The notes: a model not told the origin generated them from the sequence alone. 64,000 nucleotides of DNA from JAFGDI01 sp963662515 (GCA_963662515.1 OY759675.1:4179402-4243401), one strand, 5' to 3'. Counted from the stretch's first letter, positions 44,472 to 54,776 are shown. Numbers and translations are program-made.

Positions 44472-44637
44472 TGAATATCTAATCCTTATTAAAGTTATAT
44501 AATCAGCGTATATAATTATATACCAGATAAGGCATAATATTTTATGTCAAAAAATGATAAGATACAATATAAGAAGCGATGACGGTTAAAAAGTCACACA
44601 TTAACAATTGCTATTGTCCCTGAGCAACATCATGTCT

Positions 44638-47376
44638 TCAGGCGGGAAGCCAGACAGAAATAGTTGTGCCCTGTCCCGGTTCGCTTGTCACTTCTATTTT
44701 GCCGCCATGATTTTCAACAACGATCCTTTGGACAATATCCATACCCAGGCCCAACCCTTCACCTGCACCTTTGGTGGTGAATAACGGTTCAAAGAGTCTG
44801 CTTTTTACTTCTTGTGTCATACCGCAGCCATCATCAGAAATCTCAACCAGTACACCATTATCTTTACGGCTGACCTTAACACCAAGCCTGCCGCTACGGT
44901 TCATAGCATCGATAGCATTTTGCAGCAGATTGGTCCAGACCTGATTCAGTTCATCGGGGTAACCATCGATCAAAGGTAAGTCGTCTTCATAATCAACTTC
45001 CAACTGGATCGAATATTTGATCGCATTATAGAACAATGTAAGAATATTTTCTAAATTGAATTTTAAATCAACTTTTTCCTTCTTAACTATCCCATCTTCA
45101 TCGCTGCCCCCCTTACGAATATAATTATTCAGGGCAAAGATTATCTTAGATGCTTTTTTAACAGCAAGCTCGATAGTATCGCAAGAGACAAAAGCATCAA
45201 CAATAGAGAGCATAATATTGAGCAGCTCCATAGCATCTCTCTCTTTGAGCAGAGGGATATAGGCCTCATAATTATCATGAGCTCTTAACTCTACGAGCAG
45301 GCGGGCAACTTCATCAGAATTTAGTATATTATTCTGTTCTAATACAGCAATCATATCAGCACGCAGTGTTCTCTTTTCGCGAGAGGTTAAAGTAGTTTTC
45401 TGCTCCATATCCTTACAGCATGCTGTGATTATGTCAGAAACTATCTGGCTGTGCGGTCCGTTGAGAGCCTTAGCAATATAACTTACATTGTCAATTATTC
45501 GCCGGAGATTCACCGCCAGTATCTCCCGCGAGGAATTGATCGCCCCAAGAGGAGAATTAATCTCATGAGCAATGCCAGATACCAGATGCCTTAAGGCACC
45601 AAGTTTCTCATATAATATCAATTGCCCCTGTGTCTGCTTAAGCTGCCTGAGCGTCTGTTCCAGCTCATCGTTACGATCTGCCAGCTCTTCGGTCCTTTCC
45701 TCAACCAATACTTCCAGATGCTCTTTATATTGATTAAGCTCATTTGTCCGCGTCGCAACAGCCCTGCCTAACTGGCGATTCCAAAAGACAACCAATATAA
45801 GGCCGCCAGCAGGTATAGCAGTAAAGAACAAGATCATTTTCCAGAGATACTTCCAGTCTGCAACCTGCTCATACCGAACACTCATCCATTGAGCCAGAAT
45901 TGCATCATGTTCCTGCATTGTTATTGCACTGATAGCCTTATTAAGAACACTAAGCATTGTTGTTTCACCAGCAGGCACAGCCAGTGAGAGCAAGTCTTCA
46001 GTGTAATTAGTAGAAGCAGCAATTTTAAGTCCCGGCATGCCATTACTGATTATTATATAACTGGCCGACACCGACTCACCGCAAAAGGCATCAACTTCAT
46101 CTGAAGATACCATTTCCAGGGCATCTTTTATGCTGGTCGCTGTGAATAATACAATACTGCTGAATTCACTTAAATATTTATCCATAGTACTGCCAGCCAA
46201 CACAACGACCTTCTTACCTTCAAGCCAGATCAGATCAGGGACAAAAGCAATATCGTTATCTGTTATAATTACCTGTGTTGCCTGGAAAAAATATTTAGTC
46301 AGCGAATATGTATCATCTGGCTTTTGACCGGAAAAGCTGCATATAAGATCAGCCTGACTTTTATCGCCATATACCGGAACAAGCTGAATATTAAGATACT
46401 TTCCCATTACCTTAAGATAATCGCAGATGAGTCCCTTACGAACCCCTTTACTTGTATGCGAATAAGGCGGCACATTGTCTGGCAGCCACACCTTCAACAC
46501 CGGATTTGCTGACAGCCAGATATTCTCTTCTTCGGTTACTACAATATCACTTATATCGCGATATGAAGACATCCACTTACTGTAATATTCTGATATCTTT
46601 TCACGACCTATAGTTTTAAGCCCAATATTAAGTATCTCCACAAGCTCGGGCCATTCCTGACGAACACCGATAACAACTGGGGTCGGATTTTTTATATCGG
46701 AAAAGGCTACTTTAATATTTGTTATAAGATGACTGGCCAGTAAGAATTCTTCGTAATTCTGGGCCAGGACCGCATCAACCTTACCCTCGGTGAGCATATT
46801 CAAGGCTTCCAGTGAGTTTTTGGGGGCATAAAATTCCTTATACTGGTCATAGGGTCGGATAAGAACATGCAAACATTCGATCTCATCCTGAACCGCCAGG
46901 CGCAAACCCTTCAGGTCTGCTAAACTGTTTATTTTGAGCTTACTGTCTTTACGAACATAGACCATGGGTATTTCAAAATGAGTGACTTGCGTCCCCAGTA
47001 ACCTGCTGGCCTTGACCTGAGCCGGAGCTACGGTCAGCAGTCCATCGAGTTCACGACTGCGTGCCCGGCGGACCTGCTCGCCCCAATTGCCATAATCTAT
47101 AATTATATTGGTCTGCAAAACCCGGTTAAGTTCTGCCATTAACTCAACCATTATCCCGGAATAGTTGCCCTGATCATCAGCCACGATCAGCGGCTGGAAA
47201 TTCGGTTCCATACCCAATCTGATAACGGGGTGAGCTGCCAGCCAGGCACGCTGCGCCGGGGTTAACAGGTCATCACTCTGAGCTATATCGGAAGGCTCTG
47301 CCTGATAAGCCTGAGCTATTACACTTAAGGTAAATAGCATTACCAGAATAACCCGGCATAATATTTTATCTGCCAT
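44638..47376 (-). CDS. Sensor histidine kinase with two periplasmic solute-binding domains
   Basis: About 912 residues. A signal/anchor is followed by two tandem SBP_bac_3-type (HisJ-like) domains, roughly residues 45-275 and 280-505, then one membrane helix near 512-532. A cytoplasmic coiled coil, a HisKA H-box (HLVSGIAHEINSPLG, about residue 604) and an HATPase with NAID, DDGCGM and GEGLGLGMDI follow. The H-box to N-box distance is about 216 residues, twice the usual, because of an inserted helical segment also present in the paralogue upstream. No response regulator is nearby. The start is uncertain: ATG 47376 is taken since TTG 47400 precedes no better signal. It is 27 bases behind its paralogue, so one transcript is likely. 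Confidence 0.85.
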   Translation of the reverse strand: MADKILCRVILVMLFTLSVIAQAYQAEPSDIAQSDDLLTPAQRAWLAAHPVIRLGMEPNFQPLIVADDQGNYSGIMVELMAELNRVLQTNIIIDYGNWGEQVRRARSRELDGLLTVAPAQVKASRLLGTQVTHFEIPMVYVRKDSKLKINSLADLKGLRLAVQDEIECLHVLIRPYDQYKEFYAPKNSLEALNMLTEGKVDAVLAQNYEEFLLASHLITNIKVAFSDIKNPTPVVIGVRQEWPELVEILNIGLKTIGREKISEYYSKWMSSYRDISDIVVTEEENIWLSANPVLKVWLPDNVPPYSHTSKGVRKGLICDYLKVMGKYLNIQLVPVYGDKSQADLICSFSGQKPDDTYSLTKYFFQATQVIITDNDIAFVPDLIWLEGKKVVVLAGSTMDKYLSEFSSIVLFTATSIKDALEMVSSDEVDAFCGESVSASYIIISNGMPGLKIAASTNYTEDLLSLAVPAGETTMLSVLNKAISAITMQEHDAILAQWMSVRYEQVADWKYLWKMILFFTAIPAGGLILVVFWNRQLGRAVATRTNELNQYKEHLEVLVEERTEELADRNDELEQTLRQLKQTQGQLILYEKLGALRHLVSGIAHEINSPLGAINSSREILAVNLRRIIDNVSYIAKALNGPHSQIVSDIITACCKDMEQKTTLTSREKRTLRADMIAVLEQNNILNSDEVARLLVELRAHDNYEAYIPLLKERDAMELLNIMLSIVDAFVSCDTIELAVKKASKIIFALNNYIRKGGSDEDGIVKKEKVDLKFNLENILTLFYNAIKYSIQLEVDYEDDLPLIDGYPDELNQVWTNLLQNAIDAMNRSGRLGVKVSRKDNGVLVEISDDGCGMTQEVKSRLFEPLFTTKGAGEGLGLGMDIVQRIVVENHGGKIEVTSEPGQGTTISVWLPA

Positions 47377-47403
47377 GAACTTCAATATGGTATTTTCCAA
47401 TTA

Positions 47404-50400
47404 TTATTTTTTATTTTCCTGCTCTGACACAACCTGGCCGGTAATAACTGCATTAGCACTAAGCGAAATCGGCAGCCATACCCTGATAGTTGTTCCAGCT
47501 CCTGGTGTGCTGTCAATATCTATCTTACCTTTATGGTTATCAACAACTATCCTTTTTACAATGTCCATACCCAGCCCCAGCCCTTCACCGGCTGGCTTGG
47601 TAGTAAACAGAGGCTCAAATAATCTCTTTTGCACTTCGGCTGTCATACCGCAACCGCTATCTGTCACTTCTACCACAATACCGTCAGCCTCGTAGCAAGC
47701 CTTTATACCCAAGGTCCCTTTTTGCTCCATTGCGTCGATAGCGTTTTTAATAAGGTTAGTCCAGACCTGGTTAAGCTCATCAGGATAACCCTCGATCATG
47801 GGCAAGTCATCCTGCAGGTCAAGATCCAAAATGACTGAATGTTTTATGGCATTATAAAATAAGGTCAGAACATTATCCAGACTTTCTTTTATACTTACCA
47901 CCTCTCGGGTGCTGGTACCATCTTTACCCCTGGCACCCCGACGAATGTAATTATTGAGAGCAAAGGTTATCTTTGAGGCTCGCTGTACCGCAACATCAAT
48001 AGTATCACAGGCGACAAAAGCATCCACGATAGCAGCGATATGAGTAAACAGTTTCAGAGCATTTTCCTCTCGCAAAACAGGCAAATAATCAGGCAAAGAT
48101 TCTGAAAGTTGTAACTCAAATATATATCGGGCAAGTTCCTGACTGTCAGCCAGGCCCAGTTTATCCAGTTCTGCCATTATTCGGTCACGCTCCTGCCGTT
48201 TATCACGAGAAGAGGACAGCACAACCCGTTTTTTACTTGTAAAACACCTGGTGATCAAATCTCTAACTATCTGGCCATGCTGACCACTGAGCCAGTCGGC
48301 TATCTCTGGTATATGCTCAACTATCCTTCGAATATTATGGATAAGTGTTTCACGCGAAGAATTGATAGCACCCAAAGGCGAATTTATTTCATGGGCTATA
48401 CCAGAAACCAGATGTCTCAGTGCGCCTAACTTTTCATAGAGAATAAGCTGACCCTGAGTCTGCTTGATCAGGTCCATAGCCTCTTGAAGCTCTTGATTCC
48501 TTGCATCAAGTTCATCTGTCCTGTTCTTAACCAGCTCTTCGAGATGATCACGATAACTCTCCAGCTCTTTTTCATATTCCTTTCGTTGAGTTATATCTCT
48601 ACCGACAATTACCAGATACAATATTTTACCTTCTTCGTTGTCCATACGAGAGAGCCTGTACTCAGTTGCTATCTTCCTGCCTGCCTTTGTTATCAATTCA
48701 ATTTCACAACTGCTCTGCCCCTGATCGATCGCCTTTTGCACAGCATCAGCAGCAATAAGTGTATCTTTGTAACTATAAAGCTCATCGGGCATTTTCATTC
48801 TGGCCAGCTCATCATCATTATAACCAGAAAGTTCTATCAGTGATTTATTCCACCTTATAGCCCGAGATATTGATGGATCATAAACTATCAGCGTATCTTG
48901 CAGAGACTCAGAGATCATGTCTGTAAATCTCTTTTCACAGGCCAGCTCTCTGGTCTGCGAATCAACAGCACGATTTAACTGCCTGTTCCAGAATACCAAT
49001 AAGACCAGAACACCCACTGGTATTGAGGCAATAACGCTGATCAGTTGCCATACCTGTCGCCAGTTAGCTACCCTATCATATCGTACGGCCATCCACTTAT
49101 CTTTTATCTGCTCATGCTCCTCCAGGGAAATAGCGGAAATAGCCTTATTAATTATACTGTGCAGCTCAGTATTTTTCGGTGATACTGCCAGAAAACCTGA
49201 CTCTTCTTTATATCTTGTCGCAGCAGCTATCTTCAAGTCGGGTAAATTCCCTTTAACAATCGCATAACTTACTGACAGCGCATCGCCAATAAAAGCATCT
49301 GCCAATCCCTGTGATACCAGCTTAAGGCCGGACATAATATCATTTGTCTTGATCAGGCGGGCACTATGTATATCAGGCAAATGCTCTGCTGAGGCACATC
49401 TATCCAGAACAACCACGACCTTATCACTCAGCCAGTTCATATCATTAATATAAGGCTCATTACTGCGATTGACGATTACATAAGTTGACCTGTAAAATGT
49501 ATCACATAACAACAAATCGTTAGTATCTTGAGCAGGATTGCAAACCATTATCATGTCAAGGTCGGCGGTTTTCAGTTCACTTTCTGGATCTTTCCCTTCA
49601 ATTATAACTGGTATTATATCTCTTTCCAGCCGCCTGGAAAAATTTTCCAGATAATCGATATAAAGCCCCTGCAAACGACCTGTATCTCCGATAAAGACAT
49701 AAGGAGTACCTGAATTTACCACACCTACCCGTAGAGATGGATGCTCGGTAAGCCAGACCTTTTCTGCCTGGCTAAGCTCCATAGAAAAAACCGCCTTATA
49801 GGGTGAGAGCCACTTGTTATAGTAGTGCATTATCTTTTCGCGGCCTATTTCGTCCAAACCCGTATTAATTATCGAGGCCAGCTCAGGCCAGTCATCCCGG
49901 ATACCCAGACTTACGGCGGTTGGATGTTCCACATCAGTATATGCCACCCTGGCACCGGCCATCAGGTACTTAGAAAGCATATATTCTTCATAATTCTGCG
50001 CTATCACCGCCTCGACCTTGCCCTCGGATAACATTTTGAAGGCTTCCAGTGGCGAATCTGTCTGATAAACCTCTGCATACTGATCCAGAGGCTTGATCCG
50101 CTCTTCGAGAGCTACCACATCTTTTTGAAAAGCGATCCGCAAACCGCGAAGGTCGGCAAAGCTTGTGATCTCCTTGTCGTAATTATGGCGGACATAAACC
50201 ATGGGGAACTCATAGTGAATGGTCTTGATAGGTATCAATCGACTGAGCTTGCACTGAACCAGGCCACAAGCTAACAGCCCGGCATTCTCGCGTCTGCGGG
50301 CTTTTTGTACCGCCTCAGTCCAGGAGCTATACTCGATCTTAATATTTGTCTGCAATATACGGTTCAGCTCGTCCATGATCTCGATATAAATACCTGATAC

Positions 50401-50613
50401 CGAACCATCTTCTTGCATTATTATCAGCGGCTCATAAACCGGGTCCATACCTATTCTTATATCAGGATGCTCTGCGAGCCAGAGACGCTGGGCTGGGGTC
50501 AAAATATCAGTCGGCTGACCAATTATCAGGGAATTACTATCTTCTACTGCGTCAGTAAAATTTACCAACAGCATTATTAATAGTATTATTATTTTTTCTG
50601 TCTTTATTCGCAA
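47404..50613 (-). CDS. Sensor histidine kinase, dual solute-binding domains plus PAS
   Basis: A 1069-residue paralogue of the following kinase. Signal peptide (1-22), two SBP_bac_3-type domains (about 38-270 and 280-505), a membrane helix at about 523-541, a PAS domain (560-680) with a closing GRDITQRKEYEKEL, a coiled coil, H741 in HLVSGIAHEINSPLG and an HATPase with NAID and GEGLGLGMDI. The start codon is TTG at 50613, because no in-frame ATG precedes the signal peptide. The ligands are probably amino-acid-like solutes, as for HisJ-type domains, but this cannot be proven. It is the first gene of the two-kinase operon, and neither has a regulator partner here. Confidence 0.85.
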   Translation of the reverse strand: MRIKTEKIIILLIMLLVNFTDAVEDSNSLIIGQPTDILTPAQRLWLAEHPDIRIGMDPVYEPLIIMQEDGSVSGIYIEIMDELNRILQTNIKIEYSSWTEAVQKARRRENAGLLACGLVQCKLSRLIPIKTIHYEFPMVYVRHNYDKEITSFADLRGLRIAFQKDVVALEERIKPLDQYAEVYQTDSPLEAFKMLSEGKVEAVIAQNYEEYMLSKYLMAGARVAYTDVEHPTAVSLGIRDDWPELASIINTGLDEIGREKIMHYYNKWLSPYKAVFSMELSQAEKVWLTEHPSLRVGVVNSGTPYVFIGDTGRLQGLYIDYLENFSRRLERDIIPVIIEGKDPESELKTADLDMIMVCNPAQDTNDLLLCDTFYRSTYVIVNRSNEPYINDMNWLSDKVVVVLDRCASAEHLPDIHSARLIKTNDIMSGLKLVSQGLADAFIGDALSVSYAIVKGNLPDLKIAAATRYKEESGFLAVSPKNTELHSIINKAISAISLEEHEQIKDKWMAVRYDRVANWRQVWQLISVIASIPVGVLVLLVFWNRQLNRAVDSQTRELACEKRFTDMISESLQDTLIVYDPSISRAIRWNKSLIELSGYNDDELARMKMPDELYSYKDTLIAADAVQKAIDQGQSSCEIELITKAGRKIATEYRLSRMDNEEGKILYLVIVGRDITQRKEYEKELESYRDHLEELVKNRTDELDARNQELQEAMDLIKQTQGQLILYEKLGALRHLVSGIAHEINSPLGAINSSRETLIHNIRRIVEHIPEIADWLSGQHGQIVRDLITRCFTSKKRVVLSSSRDKRQERDRIMAELDKLGLADSQELARYIFELQLSESLPDYLPVLREENALKLFTHIAAIVDAFVACDTIDVAVQRASKITFALNNYIRRGARGKDGTSTREVVSIKESLDNVLTLFYNAIKHSVILDLDLQDDLPMIEGYPDELNQVWTNLIKNAIDAMEQKGTLGIKACYEADGIVVEVTDSGCGMTAEVQKRLFEPLFTTKPAGEGLGLGMDIVKRIVVDNHKGKIDIDSTPGAGTTIRVWLPISLSANAVITGQVVSEQENKK

Positions 50614-51175
50614 AACACATTTCTCACAGGCCTTAAGGCCAAAAAATGCTAACCCATATCTAACTACAGGTACAATTCTCCATTGATATATCGTATTTAT
50701 GGCCAGACAATATGACTATGTAAGGGTTCAAGGCACACAAAAAAGCAAAATTAGTTTTTGGGTAATTCAGATCGCATTTGTTGTTTTTTTTCTAAATAAT
50801 AGCAAAATAGAATCACTCAACTACTCATATCTGTTTTACTATTTGTTAAAATTCAGCCGGTTTGGATATAATAATTTTAATAATATTATGGCTAACCATT
50901 GTTCTTTTACATAATTTAAGATTGTTATAAGACCTTTCAATGTCTTAAAGAATAAAAATGGTTATTTTTAAAGATTAACTGGCCCTATAGTCGAAACAGT
51001 TGAAAGTGCAAAAATTTATTGGACAGTTTCTCTTTGTTCTACTAAAATCTAAGTTGTTGTTGCGTTGATAATTACAGATATTACGCTGTAGTTTGCTTTT
51101 AGCGTGACAGAGCTCTGCCGACAATGGGTAAATATCTTGCAGTTGCTCTGTTAGTAGTACGGAAAGGGTTCGGCC
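50614..51175. other. AT-rich divergent intergenic region
   Basis: 562 bases between the kinase operon and the TPR gene. Contains the perfect palindrome GGCCTTAAGGCC (50629-50640) 16 bases upstream of the kinase start, which could be an operator. No supportable ORF and no clear promoter were recognised. Confidence 0.35.
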
Positions 51176-52642
51176 ATGGACAGGCATAACAAAATATCAT
51201 TTCTCCCTGTTGCAGCGATGGCATTGTTATCTGCGGTAGGTTTTGCCGGAGATGATTTTCTGAATACTCCTGCCTTACCGAGCTATGCTACTGTTTCACA
51301 ACATACTATATCACAAGCAGATACAGTTTTCAACCCATCCAATCTGCCCATAGTCAGAGCTAACCGCTTTTCCATAAATTATCAGTTGGATCCCGAATCA
51401 TTGAAATACATCAGCCGGATTGAGCTCTGGTGCGGCCGAGGCACAAGCGGCCCCTGGCAGCTTTACGATTATGATCTGGACCGCACACCACCGGTTGATT
51501 TTCAGGTCTCCAGCGAAGGCGTGTGGCGATTTTTGGTAGTACCTGTTGATGTAAATGGAAAAAGATACTATGAAGGCGGAGCAGTATCACAGGACAATAA
51601 CAGCCCGATACCTGCCAGCGTGCCGGCTCAAACGACTTTATTTATCGATTACACCGCACCTCAGATATTTCTGCATGACCCAATAGTCCAGACCAATACC
51701 TCTGGCGGCCGTCAGATAATATTACAATGGAATGCCTTTGACAGCTTCCTGGGTGATCAGCCAGCTGAACTATACTGGGTAGAATCAGGCGAAACCCAAT
51801 TCAAACCTGTAGGTATTTCGTTCAAAGCCTTTGACAGCTTTACCTGGCTTGTCCCACAATATGTAAAAGGACCGGTATGCTTCAAACTGGTATGCCGGGA
51901 TGCCGCGGGTAATGTGCAGGAGAAAATATCTCAACTGGTAAATATCGGTCAGGGCGAGAGATTTATGGCAACAAACCCATATAATAAGGATACTTATGCC
52001 ATCAGCAGCCCAAGCCAGCCAATAGCTTCACCACAACAGCCAGACAATAACACACCGGCAATGGAGCTATCGATGCCCCCTGCTCAGACTGAGCAGAATC
52101 TCAAGCAGATTCCGGTCAATAATATGGCTGAACCCCTGCATTATAACGGTATTCCTGGCGGAGAGATGCCAAAAAATGAGACGAATAATAGTAATGAGAA
52201 CTATGTTGATCAGCGGGCCTATATTCAGCCGGCAGTAAATATTATCCCTGATGGAGAGCAAATACCGACAAAAGCACCGTCCAAACCTCAGGCACTTGCC
52301 GGTCGGGCTTTGAGCTACCTGGAACTTGGGCATGAAGCCTATCAACGGGGTGAATATGACCGTGCCCGCCTGCTCTATGAACAGGTTGTCTCTATGGAAC
52401 CCAATTACTACCCAACCTATTATCATTTAGCTGATGTCTTATCCCTGCAAGGCAAATATCAGCAAGCCAAAGCAAATTTTGATATATTCCTGGCCCAATA
52501 CCCCGACCATCGCAAAGCCCTTACGGGATTGATGTATTGTCATCTTAAAACCGGTGACCTGGACCAGGCCAAAGATATATTAGAAAATAAACTTAATCAG
52601 ATAAATGACAAACAGCAGTGGAACGATCTGCTGGAAAAATAA
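51176..52642 (+). CDS. Exported TPR protein
   Basis: A 488-residue secreted protein: signal peptide about 1-24 (HNKISFLPVAAMALLSAVGF, then A-G), then an immunoglobulin-like region (about 60-265) of two beta-sandwich repeats, a Pro/Gln/Asn-rich linker and two to three TPR motifs at about 378-488 (HEAYQRGEYDRARLLYEQV, then MEPNYYPTYYHLADVL). It appears to be an envelope scaffold. GGAAAGGG precedes the ATG at a suitable distance. No enzymatic motif seen. The function is unknown. Confidence 0.7.
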   Translation: MDRHNKISFLPVAAMALLSAVGFAGDDFLNTPALPSYATVSQHTISQADTVFNPSNLPIVRANRFSINYQLDPESLKYISRIELWCGRGTSGPWQLYDYDLDRTPPVDFQVSSEGVWRFLVVPVDVNGKRYYEGGAVSQDNNSPIPASVPAQTTLFIDYTAPQIFLHDPIVQTNTSGGRQIILQWNAFDSFLGDQPAELYWVESGETQFKPVGISFKAFDSFTWLVPQYVKGPVCFKLVCRDAAGNVQEKISQLVNIGQGERFMATNPYNKDTYAISSPSQPIASPQQPDNNTPAMELSMPPAQTEQNLKQIPVNNMAEPLHYNGIPGGEMPKNETNNSNENYVDQRAYIQPAVNIIPDGEQIPTKAPSKPQALAGRALSYLELGHEAYQRGEYDRARLLYEQVVSMEPNYYPTYYHLADVLSLQGKYQQAKANFDIFLAQYPDHRKALTGLMYCHLKTGDLDQAKDILENKLNQINDKQQWNDLLEK

Positions 52643-52667
52643 TTTACACCGTTTTCAATTTTAAGCA

Positions 52668-52695
52668 TTGTCTAAAACACCTGAAGTGTTATAAT
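52668..52695 (+). promoter_or_regulatory. Candidate promoter of the zinc-ribbon gene
   Basis: -35 TTGTCT (52668-52673), 16 bases, -10 TATAAT (52690-52695). Leader of about 145 bases. A second TATAAT at about 52775-52780 might be a closer start. Confidence 0.5.
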
Positions 52696-52847
52696 TTATT
52701 GGTTGTCTATAATAATTTCATAGTTCGGATCAATTACAATTTATAACGCCCTGTAGTTATTTTTAAAAGTTCGCTATAATTCCTTCTCTTTCCCCTGGGA
52801 AACCAGGTTTTAATGATAGCATACAGGTAAATATCTCAGGTGGTATT

Positions 52848-53297
52848 ATGATATACTTCAAGTGCAGTCAGTGTAATGAACATCTTGAAGCTCCAGCTTC
52901 AATGATAGGCGATAAGATCCAGTGTCCGGTATGTAAATTTCCAGAGATAGTACCTGACAATGAAGAAAAGATCCATCTCGACCTGGGCGCTTCTGCCGGT
53001 ACCAGTGATAAAGTCGGAGTAATGGGCTCATCACAGATCAAGGCTTTTGGCTCAGCTGAAACTCATAAAAAAGACCACAAGTGGCGGCGTACCCCAGTTG
53101 TTAATGGCAATGGTGCCTGTCGAATGAGGGTATTCCATTCGCGGCTCAGTGAAAACGCTATGGAATATATGGAAGATTTTATTAATGACTGGCTTGATGC
53201 CAATCCTGACATAGAAATAAAATTTTCCAATTCTACTGTCGGCTTAGTTGAGGGAAAAAAGACCGAATCACATTTAATAGTAACGGTCTGGTATTAG
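52848..53297 (+). CDS. Zinc-ribbon protein
   Basis: A 149-residue protein. A zinc ribbon with C6-x2-C9 and C26-x2-C29 opens it, as in many small FmdB-like or ribbon proteins, then a linker, and a C-terminal domain of about 65 residues (RMRVFHSRLSENAMEYMEDF, ending LIVTVWY) that looks like a small alpha/beta fold. AGGTGG is 4-5 bases from the ATG. I do not recognise the second domain. It may bind nucleic acid or a protein partner. Followed by a candidate structured RNA. Confidence 0.65.
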   Translation: MIYFKCSQCNEHLEAPASMIGDKIQCPVCKFPEIVPDNEEKIHLDLGASAGTSDKVGVMGSSQIKAFGSAETHKKDHKWRRTPVVNGNGACRMRVFHSRLSENAMEYMEDFINDWLDANPDIEIKFSNSTVGLVEGKKTESHLIVTVWY

Positions 53298-53311
53298 GAT
53301 AATACTATCGG

Positions 53312-53490
53312 CAGTAAGTGTTCTATTTTCGCTGCACACTCTTGCTTTCACTTACTGACCTGACCGTAACCGGCATGGCTTTGCCAATGGGGCAACAAGT
53401 GGTTTGATCTTCTGACAATCACTCCACAGGGTACGCATTACGAAAGGTTACCATGCCGACAGCAGGCCGACCATATAGTCGGTCTGCTGT
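53312..53490 (+). ncRNA. Candidate structured RNA
   Basis: A dense set of inverted repeats: CAGTAAGTG (53312-53320) with CACTTACTG (53349-53357); GTAACC (53366-53371) with GGTTAC (53446-53451); CGGCATGG (53371-53378) with CCATGCCG (53451-53458); TTGCC/GGCAA inside; and a 13-bp hairpin at 53459-53490. The second and third pairings are mutually exclusive at base 53371/53451 or stack end to end. No known riboswitch or SRP/6S signature is recognised. It ends before the mlaD-like promoter, so it would be a separate RNA or the 3' tail of the zinc-ribbon mRNA. Confidence 0.4.
53459..53490 (+). terminator. Hairpin closing the candidate RNA
   Basis: ACAGCAGGCCGAC (53459-53471) pairs with GTCGGTCTGCTGT (53478-53490), a 13-bp stem with one G-U. 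It is followed by GTATTTG, a weak T-tract. Confidence 0.55.
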
Positions 53491-53554
53491 GTATTTGAAT
53501 ATCAGACAGACTCCGGCCTTATTTACCCCATCAGTAAGTTATCAATTTTATAAA

Positions 53555-53583
53555 TTGCACTTGGTTATCTCAGCTGTTATAAT
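53555..53583 (+). promoter_or_regulatory. Candidate promoter of the MlaD-like gene
   Basis: -35 TTGCAC (53555-53560), 17 bases, consensus -10 TATAAT (53578-53583). The start would be near 53590, about 105 bases upstream of the ATG. Confidence 0.5.
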
Positions 53584-53694
53584 CGCTTTGAGTAAACGGT
53601 ATAAAACTGTTAATAGCATTTAACCAGCGGTACGATAATTGGTTAAGAGCACCCTCCATAAAACCGCTATGTCGGTGCCTGTTACGAGAATAAA

Positions 53695-54738
53695 ATGGAA
53701 CATAAACGGAGAGATACAATAGTTGGCTTATTTGCCTTTATCAGCCTTCTGTGTTTTAGCTGGATGGTTTTTAAATTTGGTGACCTGCCCGGCTTTGTCA
53801 GTAAGATGGACGCTAACCAGATAAAAATATGTTTCCCGGAAGTGCCGGGCATACAGGAAAATTCTGCGGTTTATTTTCGCGGCTTTTCGGTCGGTAAAGT
53901 AATCGAAGTTATGCCGCCGGCTCTGCGGCCAGGCCGGGCTGAAACGGCCCCGATGGAATTTAATGCCATTGTCGTTATCACCATAGCTAAGAATTACCAG
54001 ATACCCGACAATATAACACCCAAGATCTTCCAGCGCGGGTTGGGCTCCAGCTACATCGAACTGTCCTTGCCTGCTCATCCGTCTGATAGTTTTCTTACTG
54101 ATGGCAGTGAGCTTTTTGGTGTTATCTCTGAGGGCAGTCAGTTTATCTCTGAAACAACCCAACAGAAACTAGACAACCTGATCGAGTCGCTTGACCTGCT
54201 CTCACAAAGTGTCCGCAGTCAGCTAAATGCAATTACTCCGGAAGATGCTGACAATGAAAATAAAAATATTAACGCTAACCTGACAACTGCAATTATGCGT
54301 TTCGATGAGACTTTGCGTAACCTCAATACGATCATTGGTAACCCTGACAATCAGGCTAATATAGCCAATATGATAAGCGAACTGTCTCAGGGCAGCACAG
54401 AACTGCGTGGGGTAATTGCCAAGGCTGATAAACTTGCTGACCGATCTGACCAGGTAGTAAATAACATCGACACCCAGGTCACCCGTCTGTCAGATTCGTT
54501 TGCTCCTCTGGGCGAAAAAACCCAGGTAGTTGCTGATGAATTGGCCACTGCCCTTAAGTCTTTCAATACCGTCATGCTCAAAGCAGTTGATGGCGAAGGT
54601 ACTATTGACAGATTACTTAATGACCCGAAATTATACGAGTCGCTTACAGACACTTCAGCCAGGCTCTCACTGGCATTAGAAGAAATGAAAAAACTGATAA
54701 ATCTCTGGAAAGAAAAAGGTGTTGACCTGAATCTTTAA
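53695..54738 (+). CDS. MlaD/MCE-domain lipid transport protein
   Basis: A 347-residue MCE protein: one N-terminal membrane helix (TIVGLFAFISLLCFSWMVF, about 9-28), an MCE domain at about 38-130 with the IQENSAVYFRGFSVGKVIEV core and the YIELSLP edge strand, and a long helical C-terminus of about 210 residues. These proteins form periplasmic hexamers that shuttle phospholipids. The MlaE and MlaF permease and ATPase genes are not adjacent, so the rest of the system is elsewhere or missing. A terminator follows. The gene is preceded by a candidate structured RNA with a separate promoter in between. Confidence 0.88.
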   Translation: MEHKRRDTIVGLFAFISLLCFSWMVFKFGDLPGFVSKMDANQIKICFPEVPGIQENSAVYFRGFSVGKVIEVMPPALRPGRAETAPMEFNAIVVITIAKNYQIPDNITPKIFQRGLGSSYIELSLPAHPSDSFLTDGSELFGVISEGSQFISETTQQKLDNLIESLDLLSQSVRSQLNAITPEDADNENKNINANLTTAIMRFDETLRNLNTIIGNPDNQANIANMISELSQGSTELRGVIAKADKLADRSDQVVNNIDTQVTRLSDSFAPLGEKTQVVADELATALKSFNTVMLKAVDGEGTIDRLLNDPKLYESLTDTSARLSLALEEMKKLINLWKEKGVDLNL

Positions 54739-54776
54739 AAAGTCCTATAAACTTAATAAGAAATAATATTCACTTT

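Noticed and set aside
50699..50914. 71-residue plus-strand ORF in the kinase/TPR gap
   Set aside because: Asn/Tyr/Phe-rich translation of AT-rich sequence, no ribosome-binding site.
53312..53490. Assignment to a known riboswitch or SRP/6S RNA
   Set aside because: None of the conserved core sequences I know could be matched, so only a generic candidate RNA is reported.
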